A stretch of 24,810 nt of DNA from Ga0077527 sp038144955 (GCA_038144955.1 JAYQOT010000033.1:1-24810); one strand, 5' to 3'. Numbered from the stretch's first letter, positions 6,829 to 14,333 are shown. The notes: generated from the sequence alone by a model not told the origin. Numbers and translations are program-made.

Positions 6829-7134
6829 ATGTCGAAGCTTGCATTGGTAAACCGTGAGCAAAAGCGCCGCAAGGCCGTAAAGAAATTCGCGGCAAAACGC
6901 GCCGAGCTGGAAGCCGTGATCAATGATCAGAAAATTGCGCCCGAAGATCGCTACGAGGCGCGGTTAAAGCTACAAAAACTGCCGCGCAATTCCAGCCCTG
7001 TCAGGCTGCGCAACCGTTGTGCACTGACCGGCCGGCCGCGCGGTGTTTACCGTAAATTCGGGCTTGCCCGGGGCAAGCTGCGCGAGATTGCCATGCGCGG
7101 TGAAATCCCGGGTGTAATCAAGGCTAGCTGGTAA
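6829..7134 (+). CDS. rpsN: 30S ribosomal protein S14
   Basis: The 101-residue product is the long, zinc-free form of S14 (MSKLALVNREQKRRK start; LPRNSSPVRLRNRCALTGRP; ends AMRGEIPGVIKASW). It lacks the two CxxC pairs of the short zinc form. The ATG at 6829 follows GAGGAAA that begins within the rplE stop region. The frame is open upstream into rplE but only this start gives the S14 N terminus. Confidence 0.96.
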   Translation: MSKLALVNREQKRRKAVKKFAAKRAELEAVINDQKIAPEDRYEARLKLQKLPRNSSPVRLRNRCALTGRPRGVYRKFGLARGKLREIAMRGEIPGVIKASW

Positions 7135-7157
7135 GACCGGCTGCAGGAGAAATTTGC

Positions 7158-7553
7158 ATGAGCATGAATGATCCGATTTCCGACATGCTGACCCGCATCC
7201 GCAATGCGCAGCAGGCGGAAAGGGAATCCGTTTCGATGCCGTCAAGCAAGCTGAAGGCGGCGATTGCCAAGGTCCTCAAGGACGAGGGATATATCGAAGA
7301 TTTCGCCGTTCGCGGTGAAACTTCGAAACCCGAGCTCGAGGTCAGCCTCAAGTATTACGCGGGGCGTCCGGTAATCGAGAAAATCGAACGCGTTAGCCGT
7401 CCGGGGCTGCGCATTTACAAACCCAGTCGCGATATTCCCCGTGTCATGAATGGCCTTGGTGTGGCCATTGTATCGACGCCCCAGGGCGTGATGACAGACC
7501 GCAAGGCGCGGGGTATGGGCATCGGCGGCGAAGTTCTTTGCATCGTGGCCTAA
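7158..7553 (+). CDS. rpsH: 30S ribosomal protein S8
   Basis: The 131-residue product (130 in E. coli) starts MSMNDPISDMLTRIRNAQ and has the C-terminal STPQGVMTDRKARGMGIGGE. S8 is a primary 16S rRNA binder in the central domain and the translational repressor of the spc operon in E. coli. An ATG six bases further on is possible, but MSM matches the family start. A GGAG lies upstream at 7146-7149. Confidence 0.97.
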   Translation: MSMNDPISDMLTRIRNAQQAERESVSMPSSKLKAAIAKVLKDEGYIEDFAVRGETSKPELEVSLKYYAGRPVIEKIERVSRPGLRIYKPSRDIPRVMNGLGVAIVSTPQGVMTDRKARGMGIGGEVLCIVA

Positions 7554-7565
7554 CGGAGACGATTC

Positions 7566-8099
7566 ATGTCACGAGTTGGAAAAAGTCCGGTCACATTGCC
7601 GGAAAAGGTCGAGGTGACGATCGCAGCAGGCCAGATTTCGGTAAAGGGCCCGCTTGGAGTCATGTCGCAGCGTATCGCGTCCAATGTGAAAGTGGAAAAA
7701 GTCGAGAACCACCTGGAAATCAAGGTTAACGACAATTCCCGGCAGGCCAATGCAGTAAGCGGAACCTTGCGCGCACTGATTGCGAACATGGTTCATGGCG
7801 TCAGCCGCGGTTTTGAGAAAAAACTCAATCTCGTAGGCGTTGGCTATCGCGCCCAGGCACAGGGAGACAAGCTGAATCTGACCCTGGGGTTTTCGCATCC
7901 GGTCGTGCACCAGTTGCCGAAAGGCATCAAGGCCGAAACGCCGACGCAGACCGAGATCATCATCAAGGGCATTGACAAGCAGGTAGTCGGACAGGTCGCT
8001 GCCGACGTCCGGAATTACCGGCCGCCGGAGCCTTACAAAGGCAAGGGCGTGCGATATGCGGATGAGCAGATCGTGCTCAAGGAAACGAAGAAAAAGTAG
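7566..8099 (+). CDS. rplF: 50S ribosomal protein L6
   Basis: The 177-residue product equals the E. coli length. It has MSRVGKSPVTLPEKVEV at the start, LNLVGVGYRAQAQGDKLNL at the domain junction and the C-terminal signature PPEPYKGKGVRYADE. L6 has two related domains and sits by the factor-binding site and sarcin-ricin loop. It follows rpsH by 12 nt. Confidence 0.97.
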   Translation: MSRVGKSPVTLPEKVEVTIAAGQISVKGPLGVMSQRIASNVKVEKVENHLEIKVNDNSRQANAVSGTLRALIANMVHGVSRGFEKKLNLVGVGYRAQAQGDKLNLTLGFSHPVVHQLPKGIKAETPTQTEIIIKGIDKQVVGQVAADVRNYRPPEPYKGKGVRYADEQIVLKETKKK

Positions 8100-8110
8100 G
8101 CGGACACATC

Positions 8111-8467
8111 ATGTTTGAAAAAAAACAGGCTCGACTCCGGCGTGCACGCAGCACGCGGGCAAAAATCGCGGAGCTCAGGACGGTTAGGCTTACTGTCTAT
8201 CGTTCCAACAGTCACATCTATGCCCAGATCATCGATGCGACCGGCTCCAGGGTACTGGCCAGCGCATCGACCTCTGAAAAGGAAGTGCGTGCGGCGATTT
8301 CCAGTGGCGGAAGTACCGCTGCTGCTACGGCGATCGGCAAACGCATTGCCGAACGCGCAAAGCAGGCGGGCGTGGAAAAGGTCGCTTTTGACCGTTCCGG
8401 ATACAAATACCATGGTCGGGTGAAGGCGCTGGCGGAAGCCGCGCGTGAAGCCGGCCTCAAGTTCTGA
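8111..8467 (+). CDS. rplR: 50S ribosomal protein L18
   Basis: The 118-residue product matches L18, the main 5S rRNA-binding protein: an Arg/Lys-rich N terminus (KKQARLRRARSTRAKIAEL), then RLTVYRSNSHIYAQIID and a final FDRSGYKYHGRVKALAEAAREAG. It lies 11 nt after rplF and 11 nt before rpsE. The length and the ends agree with E. coli L18 (117 residues). Confidence 0.97.
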   Translation: MFEKKQARLRRARSTRAKIAELRTVRLTVYRSNSHIYAQIIDATGSRVLASASTSEKEVRAAISSGGSTAAATAIGKRIAERAKQAGVEKVAFDRSGYKYHGRVKALAEAAREAGLKF

Positions 8468-8478
8468 CGGAGCAGCGC

Positions 8479-9003
8479 ATGGCGAAAATGCAGGCATCGA
8501 AAATGCAGACCGGTGAAGAGCGCGGTGACGGCCTTCGCGAAAAAATGGTTGCGATCAACCGTGTCACCAAGGTTGTCAAGGGCGGCCGGGTACTCGGCTT
8601 CGCCGCCCTGACCGTGGTTGGTGATGGAGACGGCGGCATCGGCATGGGCAAGGGCAAGGCTCGCGAGGTTCCCGTGGCCGTGCAGAAAGCCATGGAGGAA
8701 GCGCGCCGGAAAATGGTCAAGGTGCAGCTGAAAAACGGCACCCTGCAGCACGCAGTGATGGGTCGTCACGGTGCCTCCAAGGTTTATATGCAACCCGCAC
8801 ATGAAGGCACGGGCATCATTGCCGGCGGTCCGGTTCGCGCGGTCCTGGAAGTAATGGGTGTCTCCAACATTCTGGCGAAATGCATCGGATCGACCAATCC
8901 CTACAACATTGTGCGTGCCACCATCAACGGCCTTACTGAAATGAATACTCCGGCCGAGATTGCCGCCAAGCGCGGCAAGTCGGTGGAAGAGATCCAGGGT
9001 TAA
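8479..9003 (+). CDS. rpsE: 30S ribosomal protein S5
   Basis: The 174-residue product carries the S5 double-stranded RNA-binding fold: REKMVAINRVTKVVKGGR, GIGMGKGKAREVPVAVQKA and GTGIIAGGPVRAVLE. S5 helps form the mRNA entry channel and decoding fidelity depends on its loop around VVKGGR, which is normal here. The N terminus is about 7 residues longer than in E. coli (167). rpmD starts 3 nt after the stop. Confidence 0.97.
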   Translation: MAKMQASKMQTGEERGDGLREKMVAINRVTKVVKGGRVLGFAALTVVGDGDGGIGMGKGKAREVPVAVQKAMEEARRKMVKVQLKNGTLQHAVMGRHGASKVYMQPAHEGTGIIAGGPVRAVLEVMGVSNILAKCIGSTNPYNIVRATINGLTEMNTPAEIAAKRGKSVEEIQG

Positions 9004-9006
9004 GTC

Positions 9007-9204
9007 ATGGCAAAAAAAGAAACCTCCGGGAAAACCCTCAAGGTCACTCTGGTGCGCAGCCTGATCGGCACCCGGCCCGAGCATCGTAACTCGGTACGTG
9101 GCCTGGGCTTGCGGCGCATCAACCACACTGTTGAATTGTCTGATACCCCGGCGATTCGCGGCATGATCAACAAAGTCTCATATCTCGTTCGTTGTGAGGG
9201 CTAG
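9007..9204 (+). CDS. rpmD: 50S ribosomal protein L30
   Basis: A 65-residue L30 with the core LKVTLVRSLIGTRPEHRNSV and GLGLRRINHTVEL (59 residues in E. coli). The N terminus has a few extra Lys-rich residues. Its TAG stop is immediately followed by the ATG of rplO, so the two are probably translationally coupled. Confidence 0.96.
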   Translation: MAKKETSGKTLKVTLVRSLIGTRPEHRNSVRGLGLRRINHTVELSDTPAIRGMINKVSYLVRCEG

Positions 9205-9660
9205 ATGGAACTGAACAGCATCAAGCCGGCGGCAGGCTCGAAACATGCGAAAAAGCGTGTAGGGCGCGGTATCGGCAGCGGTCTGGGCAAGACCGCGGGA
9301 CGCGGGCACAAAGGCCAGAAGGCGCGTGCCGGCGGTTTTCACAAGGTGGGCTTCGAAGGCGGGCAAATGCCCCTGCACCGGCGCTTGCCGAAACGCGGCT
9401 TTCGTTCGCTGTCGGCAGGAGGCACTGCCGAAGTGCGGCTGGACACCCTCCAGAAGCTGAAGGCGGATACCATCGATCTGGAAGTTCTGAAGCAGGAGGG
9501 CGCGGTACCGCGTCTTGCCCTGCAGGCGAAAGTCATCCTCGCCGGAGAAATCAAGCGCAAGGTTGCCCTCAAGGGCGTGCTTGCCACCAAGGGGGCACGT
9601 GCGGCCATTGAAAAGGCGGGCGGCAGCGTGGAGCAACCGGCGGAAAAGGCCGAGGGCTAA
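9205..9660 (+). CDS. rplO: 50S ribosomal protein L15
   Basis: The 151-residue product has the glycine-rich L15 N terminus (KRVGRGIGSGLGKTAGRGHKG, about residues 17-37) and GFEGGQMPLHRRLPKRGF. L15 is a late-assembly 50S protein that threads into 23S rRNA. It ends in an acidic tail rich in Ala, Glu and Lys. The start abuts the rpmD stop. GAGGG near its own end (9652-9656) is the ribosome binding site of secY. Confidence 0.97.
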   Translation: MELNSIKPAAGSKHAKKRVGRGIGSGLGKTAGRGHKGQKARAGGFHKVGFEGGQMPLHRRLPKRGFRSLSAGGTAEVRLDTLQKLKADTIDLEVLKQEGAVPRLALQAKVILAGEIKRKVALKGVLATKGARAAIEKAGGSVEQPAEKAEG

Positions 9661-9663
9661 ACA

Positions 9664-10983
9664 TTGGCGGTCAGTAGCGCACTGTCGGGAGCAGGAAAAT
9701 TCGGCGACCTCAAACGTCGACTGCTTTTCCTCATTGGTGCGCTGATTGTTTTCCGCATCGGCTCCTATATCCCCGTACCGGGTATCGACCAGGCGCAACT
9801 GGCAGAGCTGTTTCGCTCACAGCGCGGTGGCATTCTCGATATGTTCAACATGTTTTCGGGAGGCGCGCTGTCGCGTTTCTCGATTTTCACGCTGGGCATC
9901 ATGCCGTATATCTCTGCCTCGATCATCATGCAACTGATGACCGTCGTTTCACCAACTCTGGAAGCGCTCAAGAAAGAAGGCGAGTCCGGCCGCCGCAAGA
10001 TCACCCAGTACACTCGTTACGGTACTGCGGCCCTGGCCATTGTCCAGGGGCTGGCAATTGCCATAGCCTTCGAACAGCAGAAAGTTGCGGTTGATCCCGG
10101 ATTGATGTTCCGGATGACAGCGATGATCACTTTGGTTACCGGAACCATGTTCCTGATGTGGCTTGGCGAGCAGATCACCGAGCGGGGCATAGGCAACGGC
10201 ATTTCCCTGATCATTTTCGCCGGCATTGCGGCGGGATTCCCGCAAGCGGTCGGCGGCACGCTGGAGCTGGCGCGCACCGGTGCGTTATCGATCCCTGCAG
10301 TGCTTGCGATATTTGCCCTGGTTGTCTGCGTGACCGCTTTTGTCTGCTTTGTGGAAAAAGGGCAGCGCAAAATCCTGGTCAACTATGCCAAACGCCAGGT
10401 AGGACGCAAGATTTATGGTGGCCAGTCTTCGCACTTGCCGCTCAAGCTGAACATGTCAGGTGTGATTCCGCCGATTTTCGCCTCGAGCATCATCCTCTTC
10501 CCGGGAACCATCGCCGGCTGGCTGGGTGAGAACGAGGGCATGGTCTGGTTGAAGAATGTGGCTGCGGTTCTCCACCCGGGACAGCCGATTTATACCCTGT
10601 GTTATTCCGCTGCGATCATCTTTTTCTGTTTTTTCTATACGGCACTGGTGTTCAATCCCAAGGAGACCGCGGAAAACCTTAAGAAAAGCGGGGCATTTGT
10701 CCCCGGGATCCGGCCGGGTGACCAGACCGCGCGGTATGTGGAAAAGGTAACCATGCGGTTGACGCTGGCCGGCTCCATATACATCACGCTGGTGTGCCTG
10801 GTGCCCGAATTGCTGATTGTCTGGAAAAACGTGCCTTTCTATTTTGGCGGAACGTCGTTGCTGATTATCGTGGTGGTAACGCTAGATTTCATGGCTCAGG
10901 TGCAGGCGTATGTGATGTCGCACCAGTATGAAAGCCTGCTGAAGAAAGCGAATTTCAAGGGCGGCGTGTTTCCGACTCGATAA
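9664..10983 (+). CDS. secY: Preprotein translocase subunit SecY
   Basis: This 439-residue inner membrane protein (443 in E. coli) is the channel subunit of the SecYEG translocon. It shows LKRRLLFLIGALIVFRIGSYIPVPGID for TM1, a plug region at FNMFSGGALS, GIMPYISASIIMQL for TM2, LGEQITERGIGNGISLIIFAGI, and PLKLNMSGVIPPIFASSIILFP, with ten predicted membrane segments. The start is TTG at 9664; it alone gives the expected N terminus, with GAGGG at 9652-9656 as ribosome binding site. The TAA stop overlaps the infA ATG by 1 nt. Confidence 0.97.
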   Translation: MAVSSALSGAGKFGDLKRRLLFLIGALIVFRIGSYIPVPGIDQAQLAELFRSQRGGILDMFNMFSGGALSRFSIFTLGIMPYISASIIMQLMTVVSPTLEALKKEGESGRRKITQYTRYGTAALAIVQGLAIAIAFEQQKVAVDPGLMFRMTAMITLVTGTMFLMWLGEQITERGIGNGISLIIFAGIAAGFPQAVGGTLELARTGALSIPAVLAIFALVVCVTAFVCFVEKGQRKILVNYAKRQVGRKIYGGQSSHLPLKLNMSGVIPPIFASSIILFPGTIAGWLGENEGMVWLKNVAAVLHPGQPIYTLCYSAAIIFFCFFYTALVFNPKETAENLKKSGAFVPGIRPGDQTARYVEKVTMRLTLAGSIYITLVCLVPELLIVWKNVPFYFGGTSLLIIVVVTLDFMAQVQAYVMSHQYESLLKKANFKGGVFPTR

Positions 10984-11201
10984 TGGCGAAAGAAGACACC
11001 ATTGAAATGCAGGGTGAGGTGGTTGAAAACCTGCCTAACGCGACGTTTCGGGTGAAGCTGGAAAACGGGCACGTGGTGCTCGGGCACATTTCCGGGAAGA
11101 TGCGCATGCATTACATCCGCATATTGCCCGGGGACAAGGTAACAGTGGAACTGACGCCCTACGATTTGACCAAGGGGCGCATCATTTTCAGGGCGAAGTA
11201 G
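10983..11201 (+). CDS. infA: Translation initiation factor IF-1
   Basis: The 72-residue product has exactly the usual IF-1 length and the OB-fold sequence MAKEDTIEMQGEVVENLPN, FRVKLENGHVVLGHISGKMR and YDLTKGRIIFR. IF-1 binds the 30S A site during initiation. Its place between secY and rpmJ is shared with betaproteobacteria and Gram-positive bacteria but not with E. coli, where infA is elsewhere. The ATG overlaps the secY stop (TAATG). Confidence 0.97.
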   Translation: MAKEDTIEMQGEVVENLPNATFRVKLENGHVVLGHISGKMRMHYIRILPGDKVTVELTPYDLTKGRIIFRAK

Positions 11202-11228
11202 TCAGCAGCAAGCGAAAGAGGTGTTGAG

Positions 11229-11342
11229 ATGAAAGTACTGGCATCGGTTAAGCGCATGTGCCGCAACTGCAAGGTTGTGAAGCGCAATGGCGTGGTTCGC
11301 GTGATCTGCAAGGATCCGCGCCACAAGCAGCGCCAAGGTTGA
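11229..11342 (+). CDS. rpmJ: 50S ribosomal protein L36
   Basis: A 37-codon gene encodes MKVLASVKRMCRNCKVVKRN followed by GVVRVICKDPRHKQRQG. This is the zinc-binding (C+) form of L36, with ligands in the CRNC pair and the CKDPRH segment. GAGGT at 11218-11222 lies 6 nt before the ATG. The gene is only 37 codons long, is the last of the spc section, and is followed by the alpha promoter. Confidence 0.96.
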   Translation: MKVLASVKRMCRNCKVVKRNGVVRVICKDPRHKQRQG

Positions 11343-11349
11343 CGGTTCA

Positions 11350-11378
11350 TTGAATATGAGCCTGTCAAAAGTTATAAT
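11350..11378 (+). promoter_or_regulatory. Candidate alpha operon promoter
   Basis: TTGAAT (11350-11355) and TATAAT (11373-11378) are separated by exactly 17 bp, a near-consensus sigma70 promoter. Transcription should start close to 11385, leaving about 22 nt before the rpsM ATG. The location agrees with the alpha operon promoter of E. coli. There is no terminator between rpmJ and rpsM, so transcripts from upstream also reach rpsM. Confidence 0.8.
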
Positions 11379-11406
11379 TTCAAGTTTTCCATTGGTGGGG
11401 TGAGCT

Positions 11407-11784
11407 ATGGCTCGCATAGGCGGCGTTAATATCCCGAATCATCAGCATACCGAGGTCGCGCTGACCGCGATTTACGGCATCGGCCGCAGCCGGGCTCGCG
11501 CGATCTGCATCGCGGCGGGCATCACTGCGTCCACGAAAATCAAGGACCTGTCGGATTCCGACATGGACAAGCTGCGCGAACAAGTGGGGAAGTTCACCAC
11601 GGAAGGTGATCTGCGCCGCGAAATTTCGATGAACATCAAGCGGTTGATGGATCTCGGCACCTGGAGAGGCAAGCGTCATCGCTCCGGACTGCCTGTTCGT
11701 GGCCAGCGTACCCGTACCAATGCACGTACACGCAAAGGCCCGCGGAAAGCCGCCGTTAAAATCCAGCGCCCGGCCGCTGCGTAA
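11407..11784 (+). CDS. rpsM: 30S ribosomal protein S13
   Basis: The 125-residue product begins MARIGGVNIPNHQHTEVALT and has GIGRSRARAICIAAGI and the basic C terminus RGQRTRTNARTRKGPRK. S13 sits at the top of the 30S head and contacts the 50S subunit and P-site tRNA. The C-terminal tail is about seven residues longer than in E. coli (118) and Ala-rich. GGTGGGGTGAG just upstream provides the ribosome binding site. Confidence 0.97.
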   Translation: MARIGGVNIPNHQHTEVALTAIYGIGRSRARAICIAAGITASTKIKDLSDSDMDKLREQVGKFTTEGDLRREISMNIKRLMDLGTWRGKRHRSGLPVRGQRTRTNARTRKGPRKAAVKIQRPAAA

Positions 11785-11800
11785 CAGAGAGTGACTAAAT

Positions 11801-12190
11801 ATGGCTAAGGCAAGTACCAGGGTTCGCAAGAAAGTCAAAAAGAACGTCGCCGAAGGTGTGGCGCATGTTCACGCGTCTTTCAACAACACCATCGTCACCA
11901 TTACTGACCGTCAGGGCAATGCTCTGGCCTGGGCGACATCGGGCAGCAACGGCTTCAAGGGCTCCCGCAAATCGACCCCTTTCGCGGCACAGATTGCCGC
12001 AGAGAAGGCCGGACGCCTGGCCCAGGAATGCGGCGTGAAAAACATTGAAGTGCTGATCAAGGGACCGGGACCAGGGCGTGAATCCGCAGTGCGCGCGCTG
12101 AATGCCGTGGGTTTCAAGATCACCAGTATCTCCGACGTGACGCCCGTGCCGCACAACGGCTGCCGTCCGCCGAAGAAACGTCGAATTTAA
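11801..12190 (+). CDS. rpsK: 30S ribosomal protein S11
   Basis: The 129-residue product has exactly the E. coli length and near-universal motifs: GVAHVHASFNNTIVTITDRQGN, GFKGSRKSTPFAAQ and a final SISDVTPVPHNGCRPPKKRR. S11 lines the mRNA exit channel on the platform. It lies 16 nt after rpsM. Confidence 0.98.
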   Translation: MAKASTRVRKKVKKNVAEGVAHVHASFNNTIVTITDRQGNALAWATSGSNGFKGSRKSTPFAAQIAAEKAGRLAQECGVKNIEVLIKGPGPGRESAVRALNAVGFKITSISDVTPVPHNGCRPPKKRRI

Positions 12191-12203
12191 GGGAGATCCC
12201 AAA

Positions 12204-12830
12204 GTGGCCAGGAATCTCGATGCAAAATGCCGGCAATGCCGTCGCGAAGGTGAAAAGCTTTTCCTGAAAGGGGAGAAGTGCTTTACCGACAAGTGCGCGA
12301 TCGAGCGCCGCAGTTATCCCCCCGGGCAGCACGGGCAGAAGAACACCCGCCTGTCGGGTTACGGCGTGCAGTTGCGCGAAAAACAGAAGGTTCGCCGCAT
12401 ATACGGCATCCTTGAGCGCCAGTTCCGCAAGACTTACAAGGAAGCGTCGGCGAGCAAGGGTGTTACCGGCGAAGCGCTGCTGCAGAACCTGGAAAGCAGG
12501 CTCGACAATGTCGTCTATCGCATGGGTTTCGGCGCGTCGCGCACCGAAGCACGCCAGGTGGTCCGCCACAACGGCATCCTCGTCAACGGCAAGCGCGTGA
12601 ACATCCCGTCGTTCCAGTGCCGCCCCGGCGACGTGGTCGAAGTCGCACAGCCGGCCAAGGCGCAGCTGCGCATCAAGGGGGCCTCGGAAGCCGCTGAATC
12701 GCGCGGATATCCGGAATGGCTCGAGGTGGACGCGAAGTCGCTCAAGGGCACGTTCAAGGCGCGTCCCCAGCGCACCGAATTGCCTTCAACCATCAACGAG
12801 TCGCTCATCGTCGAGTTGTACTCGAAATAA
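12204..12830 (+). CDS. rpsD: 30S ribosomal protein S4
   Basis: The 208-residue product is S4, a primary 16S rRNA binder and, in E. coli, the repressor of the alpha operon. Cys9, Cys12, Cys26 and Cys31 form the zinc-binding (C+) N-terminal knuckle, which the E. coli protein lacks in complete form. The S4 RNA-binding domain is clear at LESRLDNVVYRMGFGASRTEARQ and NGKRVNIPSFQCRPGD. The start is GTG at 12204, preceded by GGGAGA at 12191-12196. Target RNA for S4 autoregulation is not obvious in the short rpsM leader. Confidence 0.97.
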   Translation: MARNLDAKCRQCRREGEKLFLKGEKCFTDKCAIERRSYPPGQHGQKNTRLSGYGVQLREKQKVRRIYGILERQFRKTYKEASASKGVTGEALLQNLESRLDNVVYRMGFGASRTEARQVVRHNGILVNGKRVNIPSFQCRPGDVVEVAQPAKAQLRIKGASEAAESRGYPEWLEVDAKSLKGTFKARPQRTELPSTINESLIVELYSK

Positions 12831-12851
12831 TCCCCGAGAGGTATACCAGTC

Positions 12852-13829
12852 ATGTCCAGCAGCGCTTTTCTCAAGCCCCGGATCATCGACGTGCAGGGAA
12901 TTTCCCCGTTTCACGCCAAGGTCACGATGGAGCCGTTCGAGCGTGGCTACGGCCATACGCTTGGCAACGCTCTGCGCCGCACACTGCTTTCGTCCATGCC
13001 CGGTTTTGCAGCGACGGAAGTCAAGATCGAAGGTGTACTGCACGAGTACTCCACCATCGACGGCGTCCAGGAAGACGTGGTCGACATCCTGCTCAACCTG
13101 AAAGGCATCGTGCTCCGCCTTCACAATCGTGACGAAGCGGTGCTGACCCTGAAGAAGAGCGGTGAAGGCGTGGTGACCGCTGCAGACATCGAGCCGATGC
13201 ATGATGTCGAAATCATCAATCCCGAGCACGTGATCGCCCACCTGACTGCCGGTGGCAAGCTCGACATGCAGATCAAGGTCGAAAAGGGCCGTGGCTACGT
13301 GGCGGCAGTTACGCGCCGCGGTGCCGGGGATACGCGCAGTGTCGGCGGCCTGATGCTGGATGCGTCTTACAGTCCCGTGCGCCGGGTGAGCTATGCGGTT
13401 GAATCGGCACGTGTCGAACAACGCACCGATCTCGACAAACTGGTCATCGACATCGAAACCAACGGTGTGATCGATCCTGAAGAAGCGGTCCGCTACGCGG
13501 CGCGTGTCCTGGTCGAGCAACTTTCGGTGTTTGCGGATCTCAAGGGAACCCCGGCGCTGATCGAGGAGAAGAAGGCCACCCAGATCGACCCGGTGCTGTT
13601 GCGCCCGGTGGACGACCTGGAATTGACGGTGCGTTCCGCGAACTGTCTCAAGGCCGAGAACATCTATTACATCGGCGATCTGATCCAGCGCACCGAAACC
13701 GAATTGCTGAAGACCCCGAACCTGGGACGCAAGTCGCTGAACGAAATCAAGGAAGTGCTGGCATCCCGCGGCCTGACCCTCGGGATGAAGCTGGAAAACT
13801 GGCCGCCTGCCGGCCTCGAAAAGGTCTAA
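12852..13829 (+). CDS. rpoA: DNA-directed RNA polymerase subunit alpha
   Basis: The 325-residue product has the alpha N-terminal dimerisation domain (MEPFERGYGHTLGNALRRTLLSSMPG, about residues 27-52; GVQEDVVDILLNLKGI) and the C-terminal domain that binds UP elements and activators (about residues 245-315). Arg261 in LTVRSANCLKAEN corresponds to E. coli Arg265, the key DNA contact. The tail LTLGMKLENWPPAGLEKV is of a betaproteobacterial type. It lies between rpsD and rplQ as in nearly all proteobacteria. Confidence 0.98.
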   Translation: MSSSAFLKPRIIDVQGISPFHAKVTMEPFERGYGHTLGNALRRTLLSSMPGFAATEVKIEGVLHEYSTIDGVQEDVVDILLNLKGIVLRLHNRDEAVLTLKKSGEGVVTAADIEPMHDVEIINPEHVIAHLTAGGKLDMQIKVEKGRGYVAAVTRRGAGDTRSVGGLMLDASYSPVRRVSYAVESARVEQRTDLDKLVIDIETNGVIDPEEAVRYAARVLVEQLSVFADLKGTPALIEEKKATQIDPVLLRPVDDLELTVRSANCLKAENIYYIGDLIQRTETELLKTPNLGRKSLNEIKEVLASRGLTLGMKLENWPPAGLEKV

Positions 13830-13838
13830 GAGGGCATC

Positions 13839-14234
13839 ATGCGTCATCGTCACGGTTTACGGAAACTCAATCGCACCAGCAGCCATCGTCTGGCCATGCT
13901 GCGTAACATGGCCAATTCGCTGTTGCGTCATGAAGCGATCAAAACCACCCTGCCCAAGGCCAAGGAACTGCGCCGCGTGGTGGAGCCGATCATCACGCTG
14001 GGCAAGAAGCCTACGCTGGCCAACCGCCGCCTCGCGTTTGATCGCCTGCGCGATCGCGAGAACGTGGTCAAGCTGTTCGAACTGCTGGGCCCGCGCTATG
14101 CCAAACGCAACGGCGGCTATCTGCGGATCCTGAAGTTCGGTTTCCGCAAGGGCGACAATGCCCCGATGGCCTACGTCGAATTGCTGGATCGTCCGGCTGA
14201 GGCGGTCGAAGAAGCCAAAACGGATGCTGCCTGA
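13839..14234 (+). CDS. rplQ: 50S ribosomal protein L17
   Basis: A 131-residue L17 beginning MRHRHGLRKLNRTSSHRLAM, with NSLLRHEAIKTTLPKAKELR and GGYLRILKFGFRKGDNAPMA. L17 lies near the tunnel exit. It is the last gene of the ribosomal protein cluster and is followed 13 nt after its stop by a strong terminator. The acidic tail after LLDRPAEAVEE is a few residues longer than in E. coli (127). Confidence 0.97.
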   Translation: MRHRHGLRKLNRTSSHRLAMLRNMANSLLRHEAIKTTLPKAKELRRVVEPIITLGKKPTLANRRLAFDRLRDRENVVKLFELLGPRYAKRNGGYLRILKFGFRKGDNAPMAYVELLDRPAEAVEEAKTDAA

Positions 14235-14247
14235 ACCAGGTAAATCT

Positions 14248-14276
14248 AAAAAAACCGGGCAAAGCCCGGTTTTTTT
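14248..14276 (+). terminator. Bidirectional intrinsic terminator after rplQ
   Basis: A perfect 6-bp core CCGGGC (14255-14260) / GCCCGG (14264-14269) with an AAA loop is flanked by seven A on one side and seven T on the other. Read on either strand it is a GC stem followed by a U run. It can therefore end the alpha operon on the + strand and the uvrA-glycerate kinase transcript on the - strand, which converge here. Confidence 0.95.
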
Positions 14277-14299
14277 ACGTCGTGAATTCATTAAATTAT

Positions 14300-14321
14300 A
14301 TTTAAAATCATATAGTTATAT
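14300..14321. repeat. AT-rich 22-bp element, copy 1
   Basis: This 22-bp stretch is 21/22 identical to the one at 22752-22773. Only one base in it is C and one is G, in otherwise GC-rich DNA. It contains AATCATATAGTTA (14306-14318), which matches the IHF consensus WATCAANNNNTTR at eight of nine fixed positions. It sits between two convergent genes, beside the rplQ terminator and 12 bp past the end of the glycerate kinase gene. Confidence 0.5.
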
Positions 14322-14333
14322 TGTATCCGGGCA

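Noticed and set aside
12786..13853. A 355-codon open frame on the minus strand opposite rpoA.
   Set aside because: Antisense to rpoA with no recognisable domain or ribosome binding site.
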